IMG/VR virus record: IMGVR_UViG_3300035703_000038
Span: 1-64,000 of that record
Strand: one strand, 5' to 3'
Length of the DNA stretch: 64,000 bases
Source: a virus
Below, piece after piece: positions 6,428-13,516 of this stretch. The notes under the pieces were generated by a model that saw nothing but the letters and a program-made list of their open reading frames with translations, had not been told where the DNA came from and ran no database searches. The position numbers and the translations under genes were made by a program. How positions within the stretch are numbered: position 1 is the stretch's first letter; the number at the start of each line of letters is the position of its first letter.

Positions 6428-6844
6428 ATGATCTTTAGAGAAGACATTAACACTCGTAAGATCTATAAGTTTGAACGAGAGTACTTCTGGGGCGAGCCTT
6501 CACTTCCGATGAAGATGCTCCAGGATCTTGCAAACAAGATCTGGGAGTCAGAAGGTAAGGAAGATCCATTGCCTCGTGTTGTCTCTGGCAAAGGAACCAA
6601 GTATAATGGACGGTACTTCTCTTACTTCGATGGCGAGAAGGTTGAGCTTGCTCGGTCTGAGCGTAAGAGAACTGTCTTAATACATGAGATGGTTCATGCG
6701 CTTGGATATGATGAGCATGATGATGGGTTTGCCTGTAAGTACTTCGAACTGCTAGAGCAGTTTGCTGGTTACAGTTACAGAGATCTTCTGTACATTGGAA
6801 TTGAATACAAGTTGGTTGAGGAACCGGAAGCAGATATATGGTAG
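6428..6844 (+). CDS. Putative zinc metallopeptidase, WLM/SprT-like (138 aa)
   Basis: The motif HEMVHALGYDEHDDGF (H86, E87, H90, H97) fits the HExxHxxxxxxH-x3-F pattern of WLM/SprT-type minigluzincins, where the three His bind zinc and Glu is the catalytic base. A FACKYFELLEQF helix follows. Cellular relatives (Wss1, SPRTN) act on DNA-protein crosslinks, and the position directly before DNA ligase makes a DNA-transaction role attractive. That function is inference. Its stop overlaps the ligase ATG by seven bases. Confidence 0.75.
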   Translation: MIFREDINTRKIYKFEREYFWGEPSLPMKMLQDLANKIWESEGKEDPLPRVVSGKGTKYNGRYFSYFDGEKVELARSERKRTVLIHEMVHALGYDEHDDGFACKYFELLEQFAGYSYRDLLYIGIEYKLVEEPEADIW

Positions 6845-8157
6845 ATTCGATTTTCAATCAGTTGGCAGCAACATCTTCTCGTTTGGAGAAGGAGGCTATC
6901 TTGACTGCCAATAAGGATAACGAAGTTCTAAAGCGTACATGCTTCTTGGCTCTTGATCCTTTCATTAACTTCTACATCCGGAAGATTCCAAAGTATAAGA
7001 CCGATGTTGGCCCATATGTGTCACTAGCACAAGCACTTGAAGACCTCTTGCCTCTTTCAACAAGAGCTGTAACAGGCAATGCTGCCATTGATTATCTAAC
7101 CAATGTTCTCAAGAACCTTGAGCCAGAAGATGCTAAGGTTGTTGAGCGAGTGATTGAAAAGGATCTACGCTGTGGTGTATCAGAGGCCACAGTCAATAAG
7201 ATTTGGCCTGGTCTGATTGCTACGTATCCTTGTATGCTTGCATCTGGATATGAGGACAGGCTCGTAAGTAAGATTACATGGCCTGCCAATGTCCAATTGA
7301 AGTTGGATGGTATGAGATTCAATGCTATTGTAAAGAATGGCTCTGTAGAGTTTCGTTCTCGTAATGGTAAGTTGTTGAATCTTCTTGGTCAGCTTGAGCC
7401 AGAGTTCTTGGCCATTGCTGGTAGCGACAATGTCGTGTTTGATGGCGAACTTAATGTCATGGATAATGACACAATGCAGTTCATGCCTCGTCAGATTGGC
7501 AATGGTATTCTCTCCAAGGCTCAGAAAGGAACTTTGACTCTTGGTGATGCTGCTCTCATCCATGCAACAGTTTGGGATTGGATTCCGTATGAGGACTTCC
7601 TAAAAAGCGAATGCTCGATGCCCTATCGTATGCGACTGAATTCACTATTCTCTTCAATGGACAATGCTGCCTACGAGAAGAACGAATTCCGAGTTGGCAA
7701 GGTTCATAAGGTTTGGAACAAGGATGTTAACAACATCGAAGAGGCGCAGGCTATGTTTGAAGAGTTGTTGGGCGAGGGCCAGGAAGGCATCATCCTAAAA
7801 GATTTGATTTCCAAATGGGAAGATAAGAGAGCGAAACACCAGATCAAATTCAAGGGAGAACTGGAATGCGATCTAATGTGCGTCGATTGGGTCGAGGGTA
7901 CTGGTAAGAATGCCGGTCGCTTAGGTGCCCTGGTTCTTGAGTCAGCTTGCGGCAAGATTAAGGTGAACGTAGGCACTGGGTTTACGGACTATGATCGTAA
8001 TAAGATCACTAAGGACGTTGTTGGTAAAGTAATCTCCATTAAGTATAATGGTAGGATTGTTGACCAACGAACTGGTGTTTCGAGTCTCTTTCTTCCTGTG
8101 TTCATTGAGGTTAGGGAAGATAAAGATACAGCGGATGACTCCAAAAACATTAAATAA
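6838..8157 (+). CDS. 30: ATP-dependent DNA ligase, T4 gp30-like (439 aa)
   Basis: The nucleotidyltransferase motif KLDGMR has its lysine at residue 155, close to Lys159 of T4 ligase, and this lysine becomes adenylated. Later motifs follow in order: GELNVMD, EGQEGIILKD (motif IV) and HQIKFK (motif V). An N-terminal helical domain and a C-terminal OB-like domain (GTGKNAGRLGALVLE) complete a size near the 487 residues of T4 ligase. It seals nicks in replication and recombination. ATG 6838 overlaps the metallopeptidase gene. A promoter directly follows. Confidence 0.95.
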   Translation: MVDSIFNQLAATSSRLEKEAILTANKDNEVLKRTCFLALDPFINFYIRKIPKYKTDVGPYVSLAQALEDLLPLSTRAVTGNAAIDYLTNVLKNLEPEDAKVVERVIEKDLRCGVSEATVNKIWPGLIATYPCMLASGYEDRLVSKITWPANVQLKLDGMRFNAIVKNGSVEFRSRNGKLLNLLGQLEPEFLAIAGSDNVVFDGELNVMDNDTMQFMPRQIGNGILSKAQKGTLTLGDAALIHATVWDWIPYEDFLKSECSMPYRMRLNSLFSSMDNAAYEKNEFRVGKVHKVWNKDVNNIEEAQAMFEELLGEGQEGIILKDLISKWEDKRAKHQIKFKGELECDLMCVDWVEGTGKNAGRLGALVLESACGKIKVNVGTGFTDYDRNKITKDVVGKVISIKYNGRIVDQRTGVSSLFLPVFIEVREDKDTADDSKNIK

Positions 8158-8160
8158 CTG

Positions 8161-8189
8161 TTGATGTTTGGATGTGATTCAGCTATAGT
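8161..8189 (+). promoter_or_regulatory. Sigma70-like promoter downstream of ligase
   Basis: TTGATG at 8161-8166, a 17-base spacer, and TATAGT at 8184-8189. Unlike the start-codon-positioned promoters, this one leaves a leader of about 30 bases with a clear TAAGGAG ribosome-binding site at 8211-8217 before ATG 8226. Confidence 0.6.
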
Positions 8190-8225
8190 GATGGCTAAAT
8201 ATTTTATATCTAAGGAGTGATATTA

Positions 8226-8444
8226 ATGGCTGACCAAAAATTAACGCTAGTGTTAAGTGTAGAGGATGTTAACCTCGTACTTAATGCTCTTGCAGAACTA
8301 CCTGCTAAGGTTTCTATGAATTTGATTAACAATGTTTCGGTACAGGCACAGAAGCAGCTCCAGGCTACCCAACAGGCACCTAGTATGGCCGAAGCTTCTA
8401 GAGCTGTAACGAATGATATTCGTGATATTGAGGTTAATAACTAA
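8226..8444 (+). CDS. Hypothetical phage protein (72 aa)
   Basis: A small helical protein (VEDVNLVLNALAELPAKVSMNLINNVSVQAQKQLQ) with a Gln/Ala-rich tail. Short proteins of similar shape are common in T4-like phages and are not characterised. ATG 8226 is chosen over GTG 8217 because the ribosome-binding site at 8211-8217 is correctly spaced for it. It is the first gene after the promoter at 8161. Confidence 0.7.
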   Translation: MADQKLTLVLSVEDVNLVLNALAELPAKVSMNLINNVSVQAQKQLQATQQAPSMAEASRAVTNDIRDIEVNN

Positions 8445-8445
8445 T

Positions 8446-8655
8446 ATGGCTAACAGAAGTGACTTTCAATCCGACTTCCCTCGTTCGTTGAAGCGTATGC
8501 TTGCAATGGAGTCAGCTTATGGTTGGATTGAAAACAACCAACAGCGTGGTGAGCTGAAACGTATCTGGAGAACTGCTCATAAGCACCATCGCGATTACAT
8601 TAATAAGCGTGGGACGATGGCTGTTGGCCAGAATGTAGACGAGACTAGTGAATGA
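8446..8655 (+). CDS. Small basic hypothetical protein (69 aa)
   Basis: A basic, helical protein (SDFQSDFPRSLKRMLAMESAYGWI, then RIWRTAHKHHRDYINKR). The basic face could bind nucleic acid. No family is recognised. ATG 8446 follows the preceding stop by one base, and the frame from 8413 is rejected because it overlaps the preceding gene. It overlaps the next gene by four bases (ATGA). Confidence 0.65.
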   Translation: MANRSDFQSDFPRSLKRMLAMESAYGWIENNQQRGELKRIWRTAHKHHRDYINKRGTMAVGQNVDETSE

Positions 8656-8993
8656 ACACCATCGACTACTTCGGTAAAGAGTTAGTACTCAAACCTATCA
8701 ATAAGGTTCGCGTCCGTGTGATTGACGGAAAGTGGAATGTTGAGTATCGCTCTAAGAAGTGGTTGTTTAACTTTTGGAATGTTGAAGGTCAATACCGTGA
8801 CTTCGTTGATGCCAAAGCTAAGGCAGAGACATTGAAGGCACAAGGTGGATTCTTCACTCTAAAAGATATGGTCATTGAGATGGATGTCAATACTGATGTC
8901 GTGGAAGAACCACAGGCAGAAGACTTTGACACTGGTGTGCAAGCAGAGCCTCCTAAGAGAAGTTGGTTTGCACGAATATTCAAAAGGTCCTAA
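8652..8993 (+). CDS. Hypothetical phage protein (113 aa)
   Basis: The N-terminal half is beta-rich and basic (VRVRVIDGKWNVEYRSKKWLFNFWNVEGQY), followed by a linker of acidic residues and a basic C-terminus (PKRSWFARIFKRS). It could be a small nucleic-acid- or membrane-associated protein, but no family is recognised. The stop lies six bases before the tRNA gene. Confidence 0.7.
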   Translation: MNTIDYFGKELVLKPINKVRVRVIDGKWNVEYRSKKWLFNFWNVEGQYRDFVDAKAKAETLKAQGGFFTLKDMVIEMDVNTDVVEEPQAEDFDTGVQAEPPKRSWFARIFKRS

Positions 8994-8999
8994 CACAAA

Positions 9000-9075
9000 G
9001 GGCCTATAGCATAACGGTTAATGCAGAGGACTCATAATCCTTTGACTGTAGGTTCAAATCCTACTGGGCCCACCA
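9000..9075 (+). tRNA. tRNA with CAU anticodon, probably tRNA-Ile2 (AUA-decoding)
   Basis: A complete 76-base cloverleaf with an encoded CCA end. It has a 7-bp acceptor (GGGCCTA with TGGGCCC, one G-U), a 4-bp D stem (GCAT/ATGC), a 5-bp anticodon stem (GAGGA/TCCTT) with loop CTCATAA, and a T arm GTAGG-TTCAAAT-CCTAC. Anticodon CAU could be Met or lysidine-modified Ile2. The C4-G69 and C5-G68 pairs are the acceptor-stem features known to favour the lysidine synthetase TilS in E. coli, so Ile2 is preferred. AUA codons are common in the late genes here. Confidence 0.9.
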
Positions 9076-9085
9076 ATTTAATATT

Positions 9086-9322
9086 ATGGATTCACGACAA
9101 CAAACAATTCAATACTTAATGCTCGAGGCTAGCGAACTTTCTAAAGTTTGCGCTGAAGCTTTGATGGCTGTCAATAGAAATAAGGCAGACATTAAGGTTG
9201 AACAACAAGTTGGTGTTATCCTTAACGCAATCAAAGAAGCAACTACCCAACTTAACTTTTCAGAAGATAGGTTAATGGTTGCTGTTGAGAAAGAACAAGT
9301 AAGACGGGAGAAGGAATTATGA
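9086..9322 (+). CDS. Hypothetical phage protein (78 aa)
   Basis: A helical, amphipathic protein (QTIQYLMLEASELSKVCAEALMAVNRNKADIKVEQQVGVILNAIKEATTQL) that may be a helical bundle or coiled coil. It starts ten bases after the tRNA. No function is recognised. It overlaps the next gene by four bases (ATGA). Confidence 0.65.
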   Translation: MDSRQQTIQYLMLEASELSKVCAEALMAVNRNKADIKVEQQVGVILNAIKEATTQLNFSEDRLMVAVEKEQVRREKEL

Positions 9323-9630
9323 TCGATGATATTGATCCAAAGACATACTTCAGTTTGTCTATGCGTAGAGATGGTAAGGATGTTAACGTCAACTTCGACG
9401 GTGTCGATGTTAGAGTACCCCAGGTGCTTGAAGAAGTTCTTCATTTTATGAAGGCCTGTGGTTATTGCTTCGATATTGATGATCGTATTGAAGTTGTAAA
9501 TGATTTCAGGTTTGAGGATAGTACACAGAAGCCAGAGCTCGATCTGTCGTGGTTGGATAACTACCCTGATCCTGAAATGACTAACTTTGATCACAATAAT
9601 CCAAACCACATTATTAAGCCAGAGGGTTAA
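9319..9630 (+). CDS. Hypothetical phage protein (103 aa)
   Basis: An acidic alpha/beta protein with a beta segment (DVNVNFDGVDVRV), a helix (LEEVLHFMKACGYCF) and an acidic Pro-rich tail (DNYPDPEMTNFDHNNPNH). No domain is recognised. It is translationally coupled to the preceding gene, and the 29-aa basic peptide follows after four bases. Confidence 0.65.
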   Translation: MIDDIDPKTYFSLSMRRDGKDVNVNFDGVDVRVPQVLEEVLHFMKACGYCFDIDDRIEVVNDFRFEDSTQKPELDLSWLDNYPDPEMTNFDHNNPNHIIKPEG

Positions 9631-9634
9631 TACA

Positions 9635-9724
9635 ATGCCAGCTAAAACAGGTACTAAAGGATTTGGCAAGGGCCGGGCTAAGTTAGGTTCTAAGAAGCGA
9701 AAGGCACGTCGTAAGAAAAGCTAA
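9635..9724 (+). CDS. Tiny, highly basic peptide (29 aa)
   Basis: ATG 9635 to TAA 9722-9724 encodes a 29-residue peptide in which nearly half the residues are Lys or Arg (MPAKTGTKGFGKGRAKLGSK at the start, then another basic run). The stop overlaps the next ATG as TAATG, exactly like verified neighbours, and no other frame fills this gap. Similar basic tails occur in nucleic-acid-binding proteins, so RNA or DNA binding is a reasonable guess. Confidence 0.6.
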   Translation: MPAKTGTKGFGKGRAKLGSKKRKARRKKS

Positions 9725-10488
9725 TGAAAGTTTATATTGGTCCATACACTAATTGGTTCGGCCCATATCAGTTGGCCGAGAAGATCCTTTTTTGGAAGGA
9801 AAGAGGTGACGATAGCGTTCACCAATTGGGTGAATGGTTAGCCTATGGTACAAATAAACCTAAGGATGATCTGAAGCCCAGCACAACTGTGGCTAGCCTT
9901 ATGTCTTCTGTTGAAGAAAGAGAGCAACATGGAACCTGGCTGTATAAGTTGTTATTATGGATTGAATCTAAGAAGAAGCGTGCTGTTAAGGTTAAGATTG
10001 ATAAGTACGATACTTGGTCAATGGACCATACACTATCGTATATCATTCTTCCAATGCTTAAGCAGCTGAAAGAAACAAAGCATGGTGCTCCTAATGTTGA
10101 TGATTGTGATGTACCTGAAAACATTCGCTCCACATCTGCTCCTCCTAAAGAAAATGATTACGACGTGGATGCATTCCATTTTGATCGTTGGGACTATGTT
10201 CTTGATGAAATGATTTGGGCATTTGGTCAAAAGCTCACGGATTGGGAAAGACAATACTATAGTGGCGAGGCTGACTACTACCATCAAGCCTATGATGAGA
10301 ATGACCAGAAAGTTGGTGACCCATACAAGTGGCCTCAGAAGGGCCCTAAGGGTTTCAAGTATAGTCAGCTCATTCCTGGTCCAAACCATACATTCAAAAT
10401 GGATATGGAAGGCTTGAAGGCTCATGATGAGCGTATAAAGAATGGCTTCAAGTTATTTGGTAAGTACTATAACGGTCTTTGGAATTAG
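9724..10488 (+). CDS. Conserved phage protein, MKVYIGPY family (254 aa)
   Basis: The N-terminus MKVYIGPYTNWFGPYQLAEKI marks a family that recurs in marine T4-like phages. The middle region includes KVKIDKYDTWSMDHTLSYIILPMLKQLKETKHGAP, and the C-terminal part holds DRWDYVLDEMIWAFGQ. The protein is Trp/Tyr-rich and soluble. No biochemical function has been established that I know. It follows the basic peptide with a one-base overlap and the next gene starts one base after its stop. Confidence 0.8.
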   Translation: MKVYIGPYTNWFGPYQLAEKILFWKERGDDSVHQLGEWLAYGTNKPKDDLKPSTTVASLMSSVEEREQHGTWLYKLLLWIESKKKRAVKVKIDKYDTWSMDHTLSYIILPMLKQLKETKHGAPNVDDCDVPENIRSTSAPPKENDYDVDAFHFDRWDYVLDEMIWAFGQKLTDWERQYYSGEADYYHQAYDENDQKVGDPYKWPQKGPKGFKYSQLIPGPNHTFKMDMEGLKAHDERIKNGFKLFGKYYNGLWN

Positions 10489-10489
10489 T

Positions 10490-10768
10490 ATGAAGCGTCA
10501 ATGGCGATGTGCGGATAAGAACAATCACTACTATTTCCAAGTTCATGATGGAAAGGTAGTTGGTCAGGTGTACAATCTTGCCCATACTATCATCTGGGGT
10601 GCTAAGATTCCTGTTAGTGCTACAGAAGATAAGATTCTTGGTCAGTATGTTGAGATGGAATTTGCTAAGAGAGCAGTAGAAGACAATTGGGATGAGATAG
10701 ATAGAACAATAGATGCTATCTTCCCTGATCACCAAAAGCAGTTAACCAAGCATACAGATGGAATTTAA
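10490..10768 (+). CDS. Hypothetical phage protein (92 aa)
   Basis: The beta-rich N-terminal half (RWRC-type start MKRQWRCADKNNHYYFQVHDGKVVGQVY) is followed by an acidic helical second half (YVEMEFAKRAVEDNWDEIDRTIDAIF). No family is recognised. ATG 10490 is chosen because the upstream frame from 10442 overlaps the conserved neighbour. It overlaps the oxygenase gene by 11 bases. Confidence 0.7.
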   Translation: MKRQWRCADKNNHYYFQVHDGKVVGQVYNLAHTIIWGAKIPVSATEDKILGQYVEMEFAKRAVEDNWDEIDRTIDAIFPDHQKQLTKHTDGI

Positions 10769-11297
10769 GATCCATAGAAACTTTATTACTGAAGAAGAAA
10801 GGCTGCATCTTAAACATTATGCAGATACCCACTTTCAAGGTGGACGCTTCTGGCCAAACCATGTTTACTCAAAGAGATGGATTCTCGTTCTTAAAAGATC
10901 GCCTCAGACAGACCACAATGGCGCATACTATACAAATGAAATTCACAATTTGTATATGCGGATTCTCTCCACTCTAGATATACCTGATGGCAACATTGAC
11001 CCTCGGCTTGGAATTCTAATTTCCTATATTGAGCCAGGTGGTTTTATTCACAAACATAGAGATATCTACTCAAGTCCTGATTGGAAAGATAAGTTCAACT
11101 ACAGATTCAATATTGTTGTTGACAGAGGATCAGATCCATCGTATAATCCAGTTATTGAGGATATATCATACGACATTGGTAAAGGTGACGCTTGGTCGTT
11201 CAATGCAACTACCGATCTTCACTACACGCTACCGATAGCTGGACCAGAGAACAGAATTGTCTATCAATTTGGATTTGCCATTTCCAAAGAGATGTAG
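10758..11297 (+). CDS. Putative 2OG-Fe(II) oxygenase (179 aa)
   Basis: The double-stranded beta-helix signature is present: an HxD pair in GGFIHKHRD (H100, D102), a distal His in TTDLHYTL (H155), and Arg166 in NRIVYQFGF, which would bind 2-oxoglutarate. The size and the GDAWSFNATTDLH segment fit the aspartyl/prolyl-hydroxylase-like oxygenases common in marine T4-like phages. Substrates of the phage enzymes are mostly unknown, with protein, nucleic acid or small molecules all possible. ATG 10758 lies 11 bases inside the preceding gene. A promoter overlaps its 3' end. Confidence 0.8.
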   Translation: MEFKIHRNFITEEERLHLKHYADTHFQGGRFWPNHVYSKRWILVLKRSPQTDHNGAYYTNEIHNLYMRILSTLDIPDGNIDPRLGILISYIEPGGFIHKHRDIYSSPDWKDKFNYRFNIVVDRGSDPSYNPVIEDISYDIGKGDAWSFNATTDLHYTLPIAGPENRIVYQFGFAISKEM

Positions 11298-11303
11298 TAT
11301 AAT
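11275..11303 (+). promoter_or_regulatory. Sigma70-like promoter, start-codon positioned, inside the oxygenase 3' end
   Basis: TTGCCA at 11275-11280, a 17-base spacer, and TATAAT at 11298-11303. The next ATG at 11310 coincides with the predicted +1. No Shine-Dalgarno sequence is present. This is the third instance of the same geometry in the window. Confidence 0.7.
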
Positions 11304-11309
11304 ACACTC

Positions 11310-11924
11310 ATGAACATTTTTATAGTTGACCGTAACCCTGTTGTAGCAGCTCAGATGCTATGTGACCAGCATGTTGTTAAGATGGTTACAGAGAGTGTTC
11401 AAATGCTATCAACGTGTCATAGGGTGTTAGATGGTAAGATGGAAATTGCGCCGTCCGTATCCGGTAAGAGAAATGTTCCTCGATATCGTTTGGATGATGG
11501 TCGTAATGGTGTCCTCTATCATGCTGTCCATTTCAACCATCCTTGTAACATTTGGATTCGCGATGACATTGTAAACTACGATTGGTTAGTTGCCCACACC
11601 TATGCTCTATGTGAAGAGTATACATTGCGGTACAATAAGAAGCATGCTTGCGAGAGCATACTCGAGTACATGATTGGTGTTGGCGCGCCGAAGAATATTC
11701 CTAACTACAATCCACGTAGAACACAGCAGTTTGTTCAGGCAATGCCAGACGAGTATAAGGATGCTGACCCCGTTAAGGCATATAGAAATTTTTACGTTGG
11801 TAGCAAGTCTAAATTTGCTCGCTGGCGATTTGTAAATCCTCCTAAGTGGTATATCGATGCAACTACAAAGTCCATACGAAGCGTATCAACTTTACGTAGC
11901 AATCAAGAATCACTTTCATACTAG
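11310..11924 (+). CDS. Conserved phage protein, MNIFIVDRNP family (204 aa)
   Basis: The protein has the features of a conserved phage family of unknown function: MNIFIVDRNPVVAAQMLCDQHVVKM at the start, NHPCNIWIRDDIVNYDWL with an ALCEEYTLRYNKKHA helix in the middle, and QAMPDEYKDADPVKAYRNFY then KFARW near the end. Invariant-looking Cys, His, Asp and Trp residues suggest an enzyme. Family members usually end soon after the ARW motif; here the frame runs about 20 residues further, overlapping gene 59 by 68 bases. It is the first gene read from the promoter at 11275. Confidence 0.8.
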   Translation: MNIFIVDRNPVVAAQMLCDQHVVKMVTESVQMLSTCHRVLDGKMEIAPSVSGKRNVPRYRLDDGRNGVLYHAVHFNHPCNIWIRDDIVNYDWLVAHTYALCEEYTLRYNKKHACESILEYMIGVGAPKNIPNYNPRRTQQFVQAMPDEYKDADPVKAYRNFYVGSKSKFARWRFVNPPKWYIDATTKSIRSVSTLRSNQESLSY

Positions 11925-12441
11925 TTACGACTTCTTCAAATATAATGGCAAAGTCAAGGTTCAGTTCACTTCTTTTGAGGTTCGCAAGGACAAGTATTTC
12001 TTTTCGAAGCTTCAGAAACATTCTGATCCTCTTGGGTTGCTTGTATCTAATTTTGTTGATGATCCAAATATTTGGATTGGAGATATTGTTTCCTTCGATA
12101 CTAGCCAAGAAGTCTATCTAAAGTGGAAGAAGAGACAAGATGCAATCTCTTACACTTATCAAGAAGACATAAAGAAGTTAGCCCACGATCCAGATGAATC
12201 GCTAAGAGTGGCTAATGGTCAACATCCTAAACTATTAAAGATGCTGATCGGGACTACTATTTATCCAGAAACGGTGATCTTGCTAAATTCCCAATTGAAC
12301 TTCTTCCCTTATTGGGAAAGTGAGATTATGGATCCGGCAATATGGCCAGTTCAATACAATAAACTACAAAAGTACAAACCATTCATCAAGTACGATAAAG
12401 TAAAAATTAAGAAGTTAACTGTTGACTATTTCGATCTTTAA
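11857..12441 (+). CDS. 59: Helicase loader, T4 gp59-like (194 aa)
   Basis: The N-terminus SPYEAYQLYVAIKNHFHTSYD, then RKDKYFFSKLQKHSDPLGLLVSNFVDDPNIWIGDI, matches T4 gp59 (217 aa) in order and spacing. gp59 binds branched DNA and loads the gp41 helicase onto gp32-coated ssDNA in recombination-dependent replication. Gene 32 follows directly, as in T4. ATG 11857 lies 68 bases inside the preceding ORF; homology begins within the first few residues, so a later start is not acceptable. Confidence 0.9.
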   Translation: MQLQSPYEAYQLYVAIKNHFHTSYDFFKYNGKVKVQFTSFEVRKDKYFFSKLQKHSDPLGLLVSNFVDDPNIWIGDIVSFDTSQEVYLKWKKRQDAISYTYQEDIKKLAHDPDESLRVANGQHPKLLKMLIGTTIYPETVILLNSQLNFFPYWESEIMDPAIWPVQYNKLQKYKPFIKYDKVKIKKLTVDYFDL

Positions 12442-12447
12442 TGGTAT

Positions 12448-12455
12448 TATAAATA
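12448..12455 (+). promoter_or_regulatory. T4-type late promoter upstream of gene 32
   Basis: An exact TATAAATA box, recognised in T4 by the late sigma gp55. The box is 65 bases before the gp32 start, giving a leader of about 55-60 bases. Confidence 0.8.
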
Positions 12456-12519
12456 GTGTATATTATGTTTAATTGTGAACAAACTAATACACTATACATC
12501 TATACGGAGATACAATTAT

Positions 12520-13443
12520 ATGGCAAATGCATTCGATCAACTAAAGCGCAATCGTAAGACCGACTTTGATAAGTTGGCAGATACAGTAAAGAAGATCAAC
12601 GATAAGCAAGGCGGTGGTAACGAGGATAATCGTTTCTGGCAGCCTGGCGTTGACCAAGCAGGGAATGGCTTTGCAGTCATTCGATTCCTTCCTGCTCCTG
12701 CTGGTGAAGACAATCCTTTCGTTCGCGTATTCTCTCACGGCTTCCAAGGTCCTGGTGGTTGGTTCATTGAGAACTGCCCAACGACTCTTGGTGATAAGTG
12801 CCCAGCATGTGAAGAGAACACTGTTCTTTGGAATAGTGGTGTTGATGCAAACAAGAAGATTGTTTCAGCTCGCAAGCGTAAGCTCAACTTCATCTCGAAC
12901 ATCTATGTTGTTCGTGATCCTAATAATCCTTCTAACGAAGGTAAGGTATTCCTCTTCAAGTATGGTAAGAAGATCTATGATAAGATCAACAATGCCATGT
13001 ACCCAGAGTTTGAAGATGAGAAGTCTGTCAACCCATTTGATATGTGGGAAGGTGCTGACTTCAAGTTGAAGATTCGTAAGGTTGAAGGCTACCGCAACTA
13101 CGATAAGTCTGAGTTCGATGCACCAGCTGCATTGCTCGATGATGATGGTAAGTTGGAGAAGGTATGGCAGTCGGAACATTCTCTTGCTCAATTTGTTGAC
13201 AAGAAGGAGTTCAAGAGCTACGATGACTTGAAGGTTCGCTTGGCTAAGTCACTTGGCCAGAGTGCTCCAATGACTCGTGCTACTGAGGAAGAAGAGGATG
13301 AGGTGGCAGCTCCTGCCTATCGTCCTAAGGCTGCAGCACCTAAGGCACAAAAGGAGAGCTGGAACGAGAGTGATGATGTATTCACGCCTTCGGATTCAGA
13401 AGATAACCTTCCAGACTTCTTTAAAAAGTTAGCTGAAGAATAA
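12520..13443 (+). CDS. 32: ssDNA-binding protein, T4 gp32-like (307 aa)
   Basis: The core matches T4 gp32 (301 aa): GNGFAVIRFLPAP, the zinc ligands H73, C86, C94 and C97 (T4 H64, C77, C87, C90, with the same H-C spacing of 13), KVFLFKYGKKIYDKIN, and WEGADFKLKIRKVEGYRNYDKSEFD. The basic N-terminus (KRNRK) would be the cooperativity motif and the C-terminal 60 residues form the usual acidic tail. It coats ssDNA and organises replication proteins. ATG 12520 is chosen over the longer frame from 12475 by homology. An intrinsic terminator follows. Confidence 0.96.
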   Translation: MANAFDQLKRNRKTDFDKLADTVKKINDKQGGGNEDNRFWQPGVDQAGNGFAVIRFLPAPAGEDNPFVRVFSHGFQGPGGWFIENCPTTLGDKCPACEENTVLWNSGVDANKKIVSARKRKLNFISNIYVVRDPNNPSNEGKVFLFKYGKKIYDKINNAMYPEFEDEKSVNPFDMWEGADFKLKIRKVEGYRNYDKSEFDAPAALLDDDGKLEKVWQSEHSLAQFVDKKEFKSYDDLKVRLAKSLGQSAPMTRATEEEEDEVAAPAYRPKAAAPKAQKESWNESDDVFTPSDSEDNLPDFFKKLAEE

Positions 13444-13485
13444 TATCATTGGTGAGCGTGTAGACGCATCGATTAGTGATATGGA

Positions 13486-13516
13486 GGGGCCAGGAAACTG
13501 GCCCCTTTCTTTTTTA
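13486..13516 (+). terminator. Rho-independent terminator after gene 32
   Basis: A perfect 8-bp stem GGGGCCAG/CTGGCCCC closed by a GAAA tetraloop is followed by TTTCTTTTTT. It separates gp32 from the convergent minus-strand tail cluster, whose last stop codon overlaps the T-tract. No A-run lies on the far side, so it should act in the plus direction only. Confidence 0.9.

Noticed and set aside
8192-8207. Late promoter at GCTAAATATTTTATATC
   Set aside because: It does not match the exact TATAAATA shared by the seven accepted sites, and a sigma70-like promoter lies just upstream.
9000-9075. Simple call as elongator tRNA-Met
   Set aside because: Anticodon CAU alone is ambiguous and the acceptor C-G pairs favour Ile2; Met is kept only as an alternative.
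11310-11924. Pyrimidine-dimer glycosylase (T4 DenV-like) assignment
   Set aside because: The sequence does not resemble DenV's N-terminus or active-site layout; it fits a different conserved phage family without known function.
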